Positions 8,551 through 17,784 of a stretch of 53,437 nucleotides of DNA are shown here, in pieces; positions within the stretch are counted from its first letter, which is position 1, and each line of letters begins with the position of its first letter. Source of the DNA: Clostridiaceae bacterium. GTDB lineage: Bacteria > Bacillota > Clostridia > Lachnospirales > Lachnospiraceae. The notes under the pieces were generated by a model. It was not told the origin of the DNA and made no database searches. It worked only from the letters and a program-made list of their open reading frames with translations. Location: the NCBI GenBank assembly GCA_902362865.1, contig CABIYE010000016.1:14255-67691 (forward strand), read 5' to 3'. The translations under genes and the position numbers were made by a program.

Positions 8551-9942
8551 TTACCACTCAAATTTCTTCTCAAAGTAAGCGGCAAGATCTTCAATTTTTA
8601 CTCTTTCCTGTTCCATGGTGTCTCTGTCACGTACCGTAACTGCTCCGTCTTCCTCAGATTCAAAATCATAGGTTACACAGAATGGTGTTCCAATCTCATC
8701 CTGGCGGCGGTAGCGCTTACCGATATTTCCACGGTCATCATACTCACAGTTATATTTCTTAGAAAGCTGTGCATATACTTTCTCTGCTCCCTCGTTCAGC
8801 TTCTTAGAAAGCGGAAGCACACCAATCTTAACCGGAGCAAGCGCCGGATGGAAATGAAGAACCGTCCGCACATCCCCGCCTTCCAGTTCTTCTTCATCAT
8901 ATGCACTGCACAGGAATGCAAGCACCATACGATCTGCGCCCAGAGAAGGTTCAATAACATATGGAACATACTTTATCTTCTTTTCATCATCAAAATAGGA
9001 CATGTCCTGCTTGGATACGTTCTGATGCTGTGTCAGGTCATAATCCGTTCTGTCTGCAATGCCCCACAGTTCACCCCAGCCAAAGGGGAACAAGAATTCT
9101 ACATCTGTCGTCGCTTTACTGTAGAAAGAAAGCTCTTCTTTGTCATGATCCCGATAACGGACTTCTTCATCCTTAAGTCCCAGCGAAAACAGCCAGTCAA
9201 GGCAGAATTTCTTCCAATAAGCAAACCATTCAAGGTCTGTATCCGGCTCACAGAAGAACTCCAGCTCCATCTGCTCAAACTCTCTGGTACGGAATGTAAA
9301 GTTACCAGGTGTAATTTCATTACGGAAGGACTTACCAATCTGACAGATACCAAATGGAAGTTTCTTTCTGGAAGTGCGCTGCACATTCTTAAAGTTTACA
9401 AAAATTCCCTGCGCCGTTTCCGGTCTTAAATAAACCGTATTCTTAGCATCCTCTGTAACTCCCTGGAAAGTTTTAAACATCAGATTGAATTCACGGATTT
9501 CGGTAAAATTGTGCTTGCCGCAGGTAGGACATGGAATCTCATGCTCCGCAATAAAAGCTTCCATCTGTTCATGGCTCCATCCGTCAATGCTCTCTCCTAT
9601 ATCAATTCCATGCTCTTTTGCATAATCTTCAATCAGCTTGTCAGCACGGAAACGCTCATGGCATTCCTTACAATCCATCAAAGGATCACTGAATCCTCCC
9701 AGATGCCCGCTCGCTACCCATGTCTGGGGATTCATAAGAATCGCACAATCCACGCCCACATTATACGGGGATTCCTGCACAAACTTCTGCCACCACGCCT
9801 TCTTCACATTGTTCTTAAGCTCTACACCAAGATTCCCATAATCCCATGTATTCGCAAGACCGCCGTAAATCTCAGAGCCTGGATATACGAATCCTCTTGA
9901 CTTCGCCAACGCTACAATCTTATCCATTGTTTTTTCTACCAT
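8551..9942 (-). CDS. glyS: Glycyl-tRNA synthetase, homodimeric (alpha2) type
   Basis: Class II synthetase that charges tRNA-Gly. About 463 residues, the size of the single-chain bacterial/eukaryal type. The N terminus has the family [15 protein letters not shown] and [15 protein letters not shown]; motif 2 lies at [25 protein letters not shown] and motif 3 near [19 protein letters not shown] zinc pair follows residue 150. ATG 9942 is preferred over 9951 because AAGG lies 9 nt before it but abuts the earlier ATG. It has its own promoter. Confidence 0.95.
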   Translation of the reverse strand: MVEKTMDKIVALAKSRGFVYPGSEIYGGLANTWDYGNLGVELKNNVKKAWWQKFVQESPYNVGVDCAILMNPQTWVASGHLGGFSDPLMDCKECHERFRADKLIEDYAKEHGIDIGESIDGWSHEQMEAFIAEHEIPCPTCGKHNFTEIREFNLMFKTFQGVTEDAKNTVYLRPETAQGIFVNFKNVQRTSRKKLPFGICQIGKSFRNEITPGNFTFRTREFEQMELEFFCEPDTDLEWFAYWKKFCLDWLFSLGLKDEEVRYRDHDKEELSFYSKATTDVEFLFPFGWGELWGIADRTDYDLTQHQNVSKQDMSYFDDEKKIKYVPYVIEPSLGADRMVLAFLCSAYDEEELEGGDVRTVLHFHPALAPVKIGVLPLSKKLNEGAEKVYAQLSKKYNCEYDDRGNIGKRYRRQDEIGTPFCVTYDFESEEDGAVTVRDRDTMEQERVKIEDLAAYFEKKFEW

Positions 9943-9984
9943 CTTCCTCATCCTTCCCTTCTATTAGAAACAATAATTGTAAAT

Positions 9985-10013
9985 ATTATACAGTTATCCC
10001 GTATACTTTGCAA
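9985..10013 (-). promoter_or_regulatory. glyS promoter
   Basis: Minus strand TTGCAA (10008-10013), 17 nt, TATAAT (9985-9990), about 40 nt before the start codon. No T-box-like structure is present in the short leader. Confidence 0.8.
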
Positions 10014-10046
10014 GCCTAAAAAATGACCTTTCTCTCTCGTCCCACA

Positions 10047-10796
10047 CTATGGCAGACCCACCAATTGTTCCAGGATTTCCAACGATTTGAACTTCTTATC
10101 TACACACGCATCCATATAGTTTCCAACCACTATCCCAAGCTCTCTTAAAACGGTTTCCGATACTGTAAATGTGTATAGTTTTTCCACCGGTGTACTCACA
10201 ATATACTGCAATGTATGTAACGTGGATGGGTAAAGCCGCACCCCATCGGAAATACCCTGACCACATCTTTCGCACACCAAGCCTCTTCTTCTTACGCTAA
10301 AAACAGCCGGCTGGTCATTCTTTCCGCATACCACGCACTGGAACACCTGCGGTGCTTCTCCATTGATACTAATTGTCTTCAATTCAAAAATATAACGAAT
10401 CAGCCGGTTCGGAATGGATGGTTTCAAAAGTGCCCGGAACGTCTGATATAACAATTTCAGAAGCTCTGTCTCGTCATTTCCTTCTTTTGCATAATAATTT
10501 GCAATGTCCAAAAAATAAAAACCATAATAGGCTCCTTCTATATCTTCCCTGAGTTCTGCAAAATAATTGGAAATAGAGGCCGACACCATCGTATAAGATG
10601 TCCGCCCCTCATAAACGGTAAATTCTCCAAAAGAAAAGGGATTTACCATACCTGCCAGGGGACTATTTGGCCTCCTTGCCCCTCGCGCAAATACGGCTGC
10701 CTTCCCTCTTTCTTTTGTCAGAATCACCACTCTTTTATCATATTCACCCACAGGAGTGGCTGAAAGCACCATCCCCGTAACCGTCACCTGATTCAA
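10047..10796 (-). CDS. recO: DNA repair protein RecO
   Basis: Recombination mediator that works with RecR to load RecA and anneal strands. It has 249 residues: an N-terminal OB fold (VTGMVLSATPVGEYDKRVVILTKERGK) and a zinc finger CVVCG...CERCG near residues 150-180. The start is TTG at 10796 with GAGG 8 nt upstream. This start lies inside the preceding YqzL-like gene (53-nt overlap), suggesting translational coupling. It is the last gene of the M16C-era-yqzL-recO run. Confidence 0.9.
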   Translation of the reverse strand: MNQVTVTGMVLSATPVGEYDKRVVILTKERGKAAVFARGARRPNSPLAGMVNPFSFGEFTVYEGRTSYTMVSASISNYFAELREDIEGAYYGFYFLDIANYYAKEGNDETELLKLLYQTFRALLKPSIPNRLIRYIFELKTISINGEAPQVFQCVVCGKNDQPAVFSVRRRGLVCERCGQGISDGVRLYPSTLHTLQYIVSTPVEKLYTFTVSETVLRELGIVVGNYMDACVDKKFKSLEILEQLVGLP

Positions 10797-10935
10797 TGCA
10801 CTTTCCTCTGCCTTCTATATCCTTCTGCCCATCTGCGGCATAGTAAGGGATTTCTCCCACATTTTCTGCCCTGTACAGCAAATAATCATCGACTCTCCCG
10901 GACGCCATGAATTGCACCCAATATTTTTCTTTCAT
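10744..10935 (-). CDS. YqzL-like small protein
   Basis: 63-residue protein starting MKEKYWVQFMASGRVDDYLLY. The W..F...G.V.DYLLY pattern matches YqzL, which also sits between era and recO in Bacillus (family knowledge). GAGGTGA lies 6 nt before ATG 10935. The function is unknown. Its last third overlaps recO in another frame and is probably unconstrained. Confidence 0.6.
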   Translation of the reverse strand: MKEKYWVQFMASGRVDDYLLYRAENVGEIPYYAADGQKDIEGRGKCIESGDGYGDGAFSHSCG

Positions 10936-10987
10936 AGAATCACCTCATCCTCTGTTTGGGATTAGCTTCTCCTATGAAGGGTTCTTT

Positions 10988-11884
10988 TTATTCATCTTCC
11001 CGGTATCCAAAATTTTTCATCAAAAATTCACTGTCCCGCCAGTCCTTCTTCACCTTCACCCAAAGCTTCAGATTCACCTTGCAATCCAGCATTTTCTCAA
11101 TTTCATAGCGGGCCGTGCTGCCGATTTTCTTCAACATATTTCCTTGTTTTCCAATAATAATCCCCTTGTGGGATTCTCGTTCACAGATAATCGTAGCATC
11201 AATATGCATCACTTTGTTCTGCATTTTCATCCGGTCAATTGCAACCGCAATCCCATGTGGGATTTCTTCGTTCAGGCTGTGGAGCGCCTTTTCCCGGATC
11301 AGCTCTGCCACAATCTGCCGCTCCGGCTGATCGGTAACCGTGTCCTCATCATAAAACTGCGGGCCATAGGGCAGATATTTCAGAATCACCTTCACAAGTT
11401 CCTCTGTATTGTCCCCGTTTCTTGCCGACACCGGAACAATTTCTGCAAACTCATACAGATCCTTATACGCTGCAATTGCCGGAAGCACTTCTTCCCTCTT
11501 CACCATATCCACTTTATTGATGACCAGAATCACCGGCGTCTTTATCTTCCTGAGCTGCTCAGCAATATGCCTTTCTCCCGCTCCGATAAATGTAGTCGGC
11601 TCCACGAGCCACAGTACCACATCCACCTCGTCCAGAGTGCGCTCCGCCACATGAACCATATATTCTCCCAGCTTGTTTTTCGCTTTGTGTATTCCCGGCG
11701 TATCCACAAATACAATCTGCCCGTCCTCTGTTGTCAGGACCGTCTGTATGCGGTTTCTCGTTGTCTGCGGTTTATTGGAGGTAATGGCAATCTTCTGCCC
11801 GATGAGATAATTCATCAGTGTAGACTTTCCTACATTCGGACGTCCGATTAAAGTTACAAACCCTGATTTAAAGTCTTTCTTCAT
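10988..11884 (-). CDS. era: GTPase Era
   Basis: Ras-like GTPase with a C-terminal KH domain that binds the 3' end of 16S rRNA during 30S assembly. 298 residues. G1 is GRPNVGKST, G3 is DTPGIHKAK, G4 is VINKVDMV; the KH region includes IIGKQGNMLKKIGSTAR. AAAGGGA lies 4 nt before ATG 11884. It is 14 nt downstream of the M16C gene. Confidence 0.95.
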   Translation of the reverse strand: MKKDFKSGFVTLIGRPNVGKSTLMNYLIGQKIAITSNKPQTTRNRIQTVLTTEDGQIVFVDTPGIHKAKNKLGEYMVHVAERTLDEVDVVLWLVEPTTFIGAGERHIAEQLRKIKTPVILVINKVDMVKREEVLPAIAAYKDLYEFAEIVPVSARNGDNTEELVKVILKYLPYGPQFYDEDTVTDQPERQIVAELIREKALHSLNEEIPHGIAVAIDRMKMQNKVMHIDATIICERESHKGIIIGKQGNMLKKIGSTARYEIEKMLDCKVNLKLWVKVKKDWRDSEFLMKNFGYREDE

Positions 11885-11898
11885 ACGTTCCCTTTCAC

Positions 11899-14826
11899 TT
11901 AAAAACTTGTCACATTCTCAAACATATCACTGTTCTCTTCTATTTTATCTTCACTTCCAATTACACAGATCTGCTCTGCTTTCATCATAGCTTCTACCAC
12001 CTGTGCAAGCTCCCGGATATCCTCCTGGGTCGCATCCAGTACCTGATTTCTCTCCTCCCTGATCATCTTGGCGCTGACATGGTTCATATACAGATTCATG
12101 GAACGGTCACCCTTTGCCGCAGGCGTCATGGGCTGATCCAGATTACTCATGGTTCCGATAATGTATTTATTCATATCGTAATCACTGACTGTAAAATTCC
12201 GCAGATACTCTGCCACACCCTCGTAGATTTCCATGGTACGTTTCAGATTCGGATCACGGTAAGACACAAAAAATCCTTCTCCAATACGGTTAAAGTTGCT
12301 CATACATCCATAAGCTCCGCCCTTCACACGAATATTCTGCCACAGGTATTCGTATCCCATAATAACCTTGAGAATCTGCAGCGCCCCGGTATAAGATGCG
12401 CCGTTGTCGATGAAGTTGCCTACTCTCGCCACATACTGCACTTTTGACGCCGTCTTGAAGCCTTCATTCTTCTTCTCACAGTGAATGACACATGGTGTCT
12501 GATTCAAAGCCAGATCTTCCATAAATAATCCGCTCTTCAGGTCAGCAACCTGCGCCTCCAGGCCTTCCAGCCCGGCGCGCTCCGCCGTGTAACTCATCAT
12601 CATATTATCCGCCCGGAACAACATTTTCACAAGCTTCTCAAGATTGCTGATTAACTTTTCTTTTTCATTGTCAAAATCCTTTTCAATCGCCGCTACCTTC
12701 TGATAAAACTCAATACCACTCGTCATATCCTTGAGTTTGGCAGACGGAGACGCATAAGACATCGCGCGGAGAGCCGCCGTCGTATGTCCGGAAGACTGGA
12801 AACGCATCAGAAGACGCGAACTGGTCATTGCAAGGATTTCTTTTAAACGCTTTTCATCGGATAATTTTGACTTCGTAAGGATCTCCTTCATCATGGCAAA
12901 TGCAACCGGAAGTTTGTCATACAGCGCTTTTGCTTTGATTTCAAAAGTTGCTTTAAATTCCTTCTCCCGGACGTTCGTCACATTCGGATACAGCTCCAGA
13001 GACGTCCCAATACCACCGGTATGCACATTTATCTCATTAAACAATTCGCCATATTCATAATTTTCCGTATCTATAATTCCAAGCACAGCCTGTAAAATTC
13101 CAACATAGGGAAGCATCTCTTCCGGCACCCCGGATAAATCAAACAATAAATCTATATAACCGATTCCATTCGTACCAATTTCATGGAAGACGGTGGGAAT
13201 ACCCGCAATCTCCATTTCTTCGTTGTATATCGGAGCAATCTCTCTGGAAATATCTTCTCTCCTGAGCACCGGAATTGTCGCCAGCTCTTCTTCTGTTGAT
13301 GGTTCCGACTGATAAGCTTCTAACTCATGGGTACGTCTCACAAGTTCTTCGACCTCCTCCTCAGAAAGCCCTGCTTTATACGCCTGAAGCTTCTCGCTAA
13401 GCTCTTTATCCATGCGGGCAGTTCTGCCCCGCTCCGGTTTTACCACTACGATTGCTCCATGTGTATTGTCAAGTAAATATCTGCGGATTAGCTCTTCAAA
13501 ATATCCGGTATCCATCTGGCTTCTTAAGAATGCAAAAGTATCCAGCGCTTCTATATTGATAAACGGCTTTTCGTCGTCATACAGCCAGCTATCCAGAATC
13601 TGAAGGCCATACATCAGTCCTTTGGGATAACGTCCATAATCCGCCTCCCGATACTGGAATTCCTGATAATTAATCCCCGCCTCCAGCGCTTTACGATTCA
13701 GTCCATTCTCCGCTATGTCTCTCAGCACATTCTCAATAACCCGGACAAATTCCTCCTTCTGCCCGGCATTGGCATTTTTAGCAATAACGGAGAATATAGG
13801 CTGATAGATTCCATTATCATAGGAACCCAGAATATCCTTACCAATCCCCGCGTCCACCAATGCCTTCTTAAGCGGCGCTCCCGGCGCTGAGAGCAGCGCA
13901 TAATCAAGAATTTCGAACGCCATATAAAGCTCTTTATCCAGACTGGTTCCAATTACCTTGCTGTAAGACAAGTACGTATTATCTTCCTCTGCTTCATCAC
14001 TGGCAATCGAATAAGGTATCTCCACCTCTTTTATTTCGGAAAATGGTTCCTGAAACCGAATCTCTGAATCTATTTTTTCTGTGTCAAATTGACTTAAATA
14101 CTCCCGGTCAAGCCAGAGAAGCTTCTCTTCCATATCCATATCGCCGTACAGATAAATATAACTGTTGGACGGATGATAATACTTTTTATGAAAAGCAAGA
14201 AACTGCTCATAGGTAAGCTGCGGAATCACTTCCGGATCTCCGCCGGATTCATTTGCATAAGAAGTATCCGGAAAAAGTGTATTCAGAACTACCCGGTCAA
14301 GTACGCCTTCCGGCGAGGAAAATGCACCTTTCATCTCATTGTACACAACTCCGTTATACGAAAGCTCCGCATCTTTATCTTCCAGACTATAACTCCATCC
14401 TTCCTGCCGGAAAATCTCGTCATATTTGTAAATATTCGGATAAAACACAGCATCCATATATACATGCATCAGATTTTGGAAATCCTTATCATTGCAGCTT
14501 GCCACCGGGTACACGGTCTTATCCGGGTAAGTCATAGCATTTAAAAATGTGTTCAAAGATCCTTTTACCAACTCCACAAAAGGATCTTTCACCGGGAAAT
14601 TCTTAGATCCGCACAGGACGGAATGTTCCAGAATATGGGGAAGCCCCGTACTGTCCTCCGGCGGTGTCCGAAAGCCAATAGAAAACACTTTGTTATCGTC
14701 ATCATTTTCCATCAGTACAATCCTGGCTCCGCTCTTTTTATGCTTTAATAAATATCCTTTGCTTTTCAGGTCTTTTAAATCCTTTTCCTGAACCAATTCA
14801 TATTGATTTAAATCCTTTACACTCAT
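11899..14826 (-). CDS. M16C-family zinc metallopeptidase (presequence-protease type)
   Basis: Large single-chain pitrilysin-fold peptidase of about 975 residues, the length of the PreP/falcilysin group. The inverted zinc motif HxxEH is His64-Ile-Leu-Glu67-His68 in GLPHILEHSVLCG, followed by the family NTFLNAMTYPDKTVYPVAS; the distal glutamate is probably in YNEMKGAFSSPEG. No signal peptide is visible, so it likely degrades peptides in the cytosol. ATG 14826 is chosen because GGAGAG lies 7 nt upstream; the earlier ATG at 14841 overlaps that site. It is first in the run with era, yqzL and recO. Confidence 0.9.
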   Translation of the reverse strand: MSVKDLNQYELVQEKDLKDLKSKGYLLKHKKSGARIVLMENDDDNKVFSIGFRTPPEDSTGLPHILEHSVLCGSKNFPVKDPFVELVKGSLNTFLNAMTYPDKTVYPVASCNDKDFQNLMHVYMDAVFYPNIYKYDEIFRQEGWSYSLEDKDAELSYNGVVYNEMKGAFSSPEGVLDRVVLNTLFPDTSYANESGGDPEVIPQLTYEQFLAFHKKYYHPSNSYIYLYGDMDMEEKLLWLDREYLSQFDTEKIDSEIRFQEPFSEIKEVEIPYSIASDEAEEDNTYLSYSKVIGTSLDKELYMAFEILDYALLSAPGAPLKKALVDAGIGKDILGSYDNGIYQPIFSVIAKNANAGQKEEFVRVIENVLRDIAENGLNRKALEAGINYQEFQYREADYGRYPKGLMYGLQILDSWLYDDEKPFINIEALDTFAFLRSQMDTGYFEELIRRYLLDNTHGAIVVVKPERGRTARMDKELSEKLQAYKAGLSEEEVEELVRRTHELEAYQSEPSTEEELATIPVLRREDISREIAPIYNEEMEIAGIPTVFHEIGTNGIGYIDLLFDLSGVPEEMLPYVGILQAVLGIIDTENYEYGELFNEINVHTGGIGTSLELYPNVTNVREKEFKATFEIKAKALYDKLPVAFAMMKEILTKSKLSDEKRLKEILAMTSSRLLMRFQSSGHTTAALRAMSYASPSAKLKDMTSGIEFYQKVAAIEKDFDNEKEKLISNLEKLVKMLFRADNMMMSYTAERAGLEGLEAQVADLKSGLFMEDLALNQTPCVIHCEKKNEGFKTASKVQYVARVGNFIDNGASYTGALQILKVIMGYEYLWQNIRVKGGAYGCMSNFNRIGEGFFVSYRDPNLKRTMEIYEGVAEYLRNFTVSDYDMNKYIIGTMSNLDQPMTPAAKGDRSMNLYMNHVSAKMIREERNQVLDATQEDIRELAQVVEAMMKAEQICVIGSEDKIEENSDMFENVTSF

Positions 14827-14895
14827 ATAAATTCTCTCCATTTTATTTTCTAGTCATTATTCTAACCATATCAGGTCAATCATAACACTTTTTGG

Positions 14896-14926
14896 AAAAA
14901 TAAAAAAGAGGGACAAACCCTCTTTC
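14896..14926 (-). terminator. Terminator downstream of the NhaC-family transporter gene
   Basis: Stem AAAGAGGG / CCCTCTTT (14905-14912 / 14918-14925) with a T-rich 3' run on the minus strand. Confidence 0.85.
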
Positions 14927-14943
14927 CTATTTCAGATATAAAT

Positions 14944-16563
14944 TTATTTTGCTGCCTGCTCTTCTTTCTTCTTAATTACATACAATACCAAAAGCATCAA
15001 AATAATTCCAATCGGAAGCGCAACAACCGGAGTCTGCACAAAGCCTGATATGATGTATGTAACAAAAGAAACTGCCGCAACTGTAATCGCATAAGGAAGC
15101 TGTGTAGACACATGGTTCACATGGTTACACTGTGCTCCTGCCGACGCCATAATCGTAGTATCAGAAATCGGTGAACAGTGGTCGCCGCACACGGCGCCTG
15201 CCATACATGCTGAGATGGACATAATCATCATGTTTTCATTCGTCCCGGCAAATACAGCAACTACAATCGGTATCAGGATACCGAAAGTTCCCCAGGATGT
15301 ACCTGTCGCAAACGCCAGGAAACAGCCTACCAGGAAAATAATAGCCGGAAGCAAATTCACCAGTCCGCCCGCTGCATTTTCCATAACTCCCGCTACAAAC
15401 TCTGCCGCTCCAAGGCTGTCTGTCATCGCTTTCAACGTCCATGCCAGAGTCAGAATCAGGATGGCCGGAACCATCGCCTTGAAACCGTCCGGGATGCAGG
15501 ACATGCATTCGTTAAATTTCAGCACTCTTCTTGCCACATAGAAAATAATCGTAATCACAAAGGCAAAGAAACTTCCAAGCACCAATCCTACAGAAGCATC
15601 ACTCTGGGAAAATGCCGTTACAAAACTTTCACCGGAAAAGAATCCGCCTGTGTAGATCATTCCAATGACACACGCAATAATCAAAACAATAATCGGGAAC
15701 ACCAGATCAATAACTTTCCCTTTGCCTTCTATAACATCTTCCTCTGCATTCGCATAAGGTCTGTCAGATGTTGTATACAAATCACCTTTTTCTGCGTTGT
15801 CCTCGTGCAGCTTCATCGGACCATAATCTACGTTCATCACAACCAGCCCAATCATCATTACGATTGTAAGCAAAGCATAGAAGTTGTACGGAATCGCACG
15901 GACAAAAATAGAAAGCCCGTCTTCTCCTTCTACAAACCCCGTAACCGCAGCAGCCCAGGAAGAAATCGGCGCAATAATGCAGACCGGAGCCGCTGTAGCA
16001 TCAATCAGATAAGATAACTTCGCACGGGATACCTTGTGCTTATCTGTTACCGGACGCATAACGCTTCCCACCGTCAGACAGTTAAAGTAATCATCGATAA
16101 AAATTAATACACCCAGCGCAATCGTCGCAAGCTGTGCTCCTGCGCGCGTCTTAATATGTTCGCTGGCCCAACGCCCAAACGCTGCCGAACCGCCCGCCTT
16201 GTTCATCAGGCATACCATGATACCCAGAATAACCAGAAATACCAGAATACCTACATTGTAGCTGTCAGACAATACACTGATAATTCCTCCCTGAAATACA
16301 TGAGTAATCGTCGTCTCAAACGTAAATCCTGAATAAAAGAGTCCCCCCATCAAGATTCCAATAAACAGGGAACTATATACCTCCTTTGTAATCAACGCCA
16401 GAACAATCGCAACAATCGGAGGCACCAGCGCCCAGAAAGACGCATACATAGACGGCACATACTCTTCTGCTTCTTCTGCCGCAAATGCAATCACCGGACA
16501 ACACATTACCATTAATGCAATCGTCGAAACTGCCCATACTAACTTGTGTTTTACTTTTTTCAT
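14944..16563 (-). CDS. NhaC-superfamily transporter, probable lysine transporter
   Basis: Polytopic membrane protein of about 539 residues with the Na+/H+ antiporter NhaC-type fold. The N terminus carries a signal-like hydrophobic segment, then SMYASFWALVPPIVAIVLA. Conserved polar motifs include FIDDYFNCLTVGSVMRP, FATGTSWGTFGILIPI and GDHCSPISDTTIMASAGA. A lysine riboswitch lies immediately upstream; NhaC-superfamily genes under such riboswitches were proposed as lysine transporters (the LysW type in Rodionov and colleagues' comparative work). Lysine as substrate is therefore inferred from regulation, not from residues. ATG 16563 is favoured over 16566 because AGAGGG is then 6 nt away. Confidence 0.85.
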   Translation of the reverse strand: MKKVKHKLVWAVSTIALMVMCCPVIAFAAEEAEEYVPSMYASFWALVPPIVAIVLALITKEVYSSLFIGILMGGLFYSGFTFETTITHVFQGGIISVLSDSYNVGILVFLVILGIMVCLMNKAGGSAAFGRWASEHIKTRAGAQLATIALGVLIFIDDYFNCLTVGSVMRPVTDKHKVSRAKLSYLIDATAAPVCIIAPISSWAAAVTGFVEGEDGLSIFVRAIPYNFYALLTIVMMIGLVVMNVDYGPMKLHEDNAEKGDLYTTSDRPYANAEEDVIEGKGKVIDLVFPIIVLIIACVIGMIYTGGFFSGESFVTAFSQSDASVGLVLGSFFAFVITIIFYVARRVLKFNECMSCIPDGFKAMVPAILILTLAWTLKAMTDSLGAAEFVAGVMENAAGGLVNLLPAIIFLVGCFLAFATGTSWGTFGILIPIVVAVFAGTNENMMIMSISACMAGAVCGDHCSPISDTTIMASAGAQCNHVNHVSTQLPYAITVAAVSFVTYIISGFVQTPVVALPIGIILMLLVLYVIKKKEEQAAK

Positions 16564-16595
16564 CATAAGCCCTCTCTTTTCCTTTATACGTAAAA

Positions 16596-16635
16596 TGCCA
16601 TGAACAACGCTTACAAGTAAAACGCGCTCATGGCA
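16596..16635 (-). terminator. Expression-platform hairpin of the lysine riboswitch
   Basis: TGCCATGA / TCATGGCA (16596-16603 and 16628-16635) with a smaller TTAC/GTAA hairpin inside, followed on the minus strand by TTTTACG. It lies between the aptamer and the ribosome-binding site and probably acts as the lysine-dependent terminator. Confidence 0.7.
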
Positions 16636-16669
16636 TAATGTCTTTCATTCCGGTATCAATCGCAGCCTG

Positions 16670-16829
16670 TGATAGCGCTCCACTATTGTGACAGTACACA
16701 GCATATTCTGCTGTATCCCAGGAAACGTATCCGGACCAGACTCACTTCCTTCGGCAGTCTCCCCTTTCTCTTTGCAGCAGTTGTCCGGCTGTAGCCGCAA
16801 AAATACTGATGAAGCCCGCACCTCTATCA
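16670..16829 (-). ncRNA. Lysine riboswitch (L box) aptamer
   Basis: Read on the minus strand, the segment has the ordered L-box signatures: P1 strand TGATAG (16824-16829), AGAGGTGCGGGCTTCATCAG, AAGGGGAGACTGCCGAAGG, CTGTCA, and GGAGCGCTATCA closing P1 (16670-16675). These match the Bacillus subtilis lysC leader segments GAGGTGCGAACTTC, AAGGGGAG, GCCGAAG and GGAGGGCTATC. A TATAAT at 16841-16846 would start the RNA about 5 nt before P1. Lysine binding should repress the downstream transporter. Confidence 0.9.
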
Positions 16830-16874
16830 AGCTTATTCATATTATATATGTTGTAACATCTCCGACTTAAAATG

Positions 16875-17633
16875 TCAAGCTTTCTTTCTCTCTATCTTAA
16901 GCTGCAGGTTCACACCAAAAGGATTCACCGTTACCCCTGCGGCTCCCGGCATCATAATATCCGGTATCTTTCCCGCCTCCACTGCAGCCGTCTTCATCTT
17001 GCCGCCATGAAACTGCTGGAACTTCTGAAACTCCAGGAAATCTGTAAATAAAGGCTGGAATGCCTGTCCATCTTTCTGCTTAAGCAGCATCATTTCCTTT
17101 CCTTCACCCTCCTCCTGGTATGCCACAATATAACGCCCTTCTTTATAATGCGTCATCATCTCTTCCTGCATCTCTTTCATCTCTTCCGTTACCTGCGGAT
17201 TCGCCTGACGTCGGAACTCCTGCATAAAATAAAGAGCTGTCAAATGAAACTCTGGATTCTCAATCCTTACCTTCCCTTCCGGAAGCATATCGTCACTTGG
17301 ACGGATAATCAACTCCGTCAGCTGAATAGCAATTTCATCCGGCGTTCCTTTTCCAACCTTAATGCAGTTCACACCTGTTGGAAACAGGCTGTTATAGAAT
17401 GCCAGGAACTGCTTCTTATCTACCTGTGCAATCTGCACCGGGATATTTTCTGCACGAAGCTCCTCTGCTGTCTTCTTCGCATCTTCTTCTGTATAATACA
17501 CCAAAACCTCATCATCGTACGTCTCAGAATCACATACCACGTACGGCATCCTGGTACAATTAGACATAATCACATACACTGCTTCTGAATTACGGAGCTT
17601 CTCCATAGTAGCTTTCTTTCTTTCCTTATCCAT
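16875..17633 (-). CDS. SseB-family protein
   Basis: Protein of about 252 residues resembling the SseB N-terminal domain family: a mixed alpha/beta region (VYVIMSNCTRMPYVVCDSET, VYYTEEDAKKTAEEL) and a second half with QAFQPLFTDFLEFQKF and VTVNPFGVNLQLKI, a motif typical of SseB-like proteins. ATG 17633 is used; AAAGG is 11 nt upstream, a long spacing. No signal or membrane segment. The biochemical role is not known. It is divergent from folC, with TATAAT at 17668-17673 on its own strand. Confidence 0.7.
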   Translation of the reverse strand: MDKERKKATMEKLRNSEAVYVIMSNCTRMPYVVCDSETYDDEVLVYYTEEDAKKTAEELRAENIPVQIAQVDKKQFLAFYNSLFPTGVNCIKVGKGTPDEIAIQLTELIIRPSDDMLPEGKVRIENPEFHLTALYFMQEFRRQANPQVTEEMKEMQEEMMTHYKEGRYIVAYQEEGEGKEMMLLKQKDGQAFQPLFTDFLEFQKFQQFHGGKMKTAAVEAGKIPDIMMPGAAGVTVNPFGVNLQLKIERKKA

Positions 17634-17719
17634 TTCACATCTTACCTTTCTTGTTACTTTCCTCTCTATTATAACGCAAGAATCTCTTTCCGTACACAAA
17701 AAAATAAATACTAATTCTC

Positions 17720-17748
17720 TTGTAGTTCATTTGTTTTAGTGTTATGAT
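17720..17748 (+). promoter_or_regulatory. Folate operon promoter
   Basis: TTGTAG (17720-17725), 17 nt, TATGAT (17743-17748), about 30 nt before the folC start. Confidence 0.7.
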
Positions 17749-17784
17749 AGCGACAGGAAAAAACACAGAAAGGAAATAAGAAAC

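Noticed and set aside
16645..16830. 61-codon open frame upstream of the NhaC-family gene
   Set aside because: It lies entirely within the lysine riboswitch aptamer and has no ribosome-binding site or protein-like composition.
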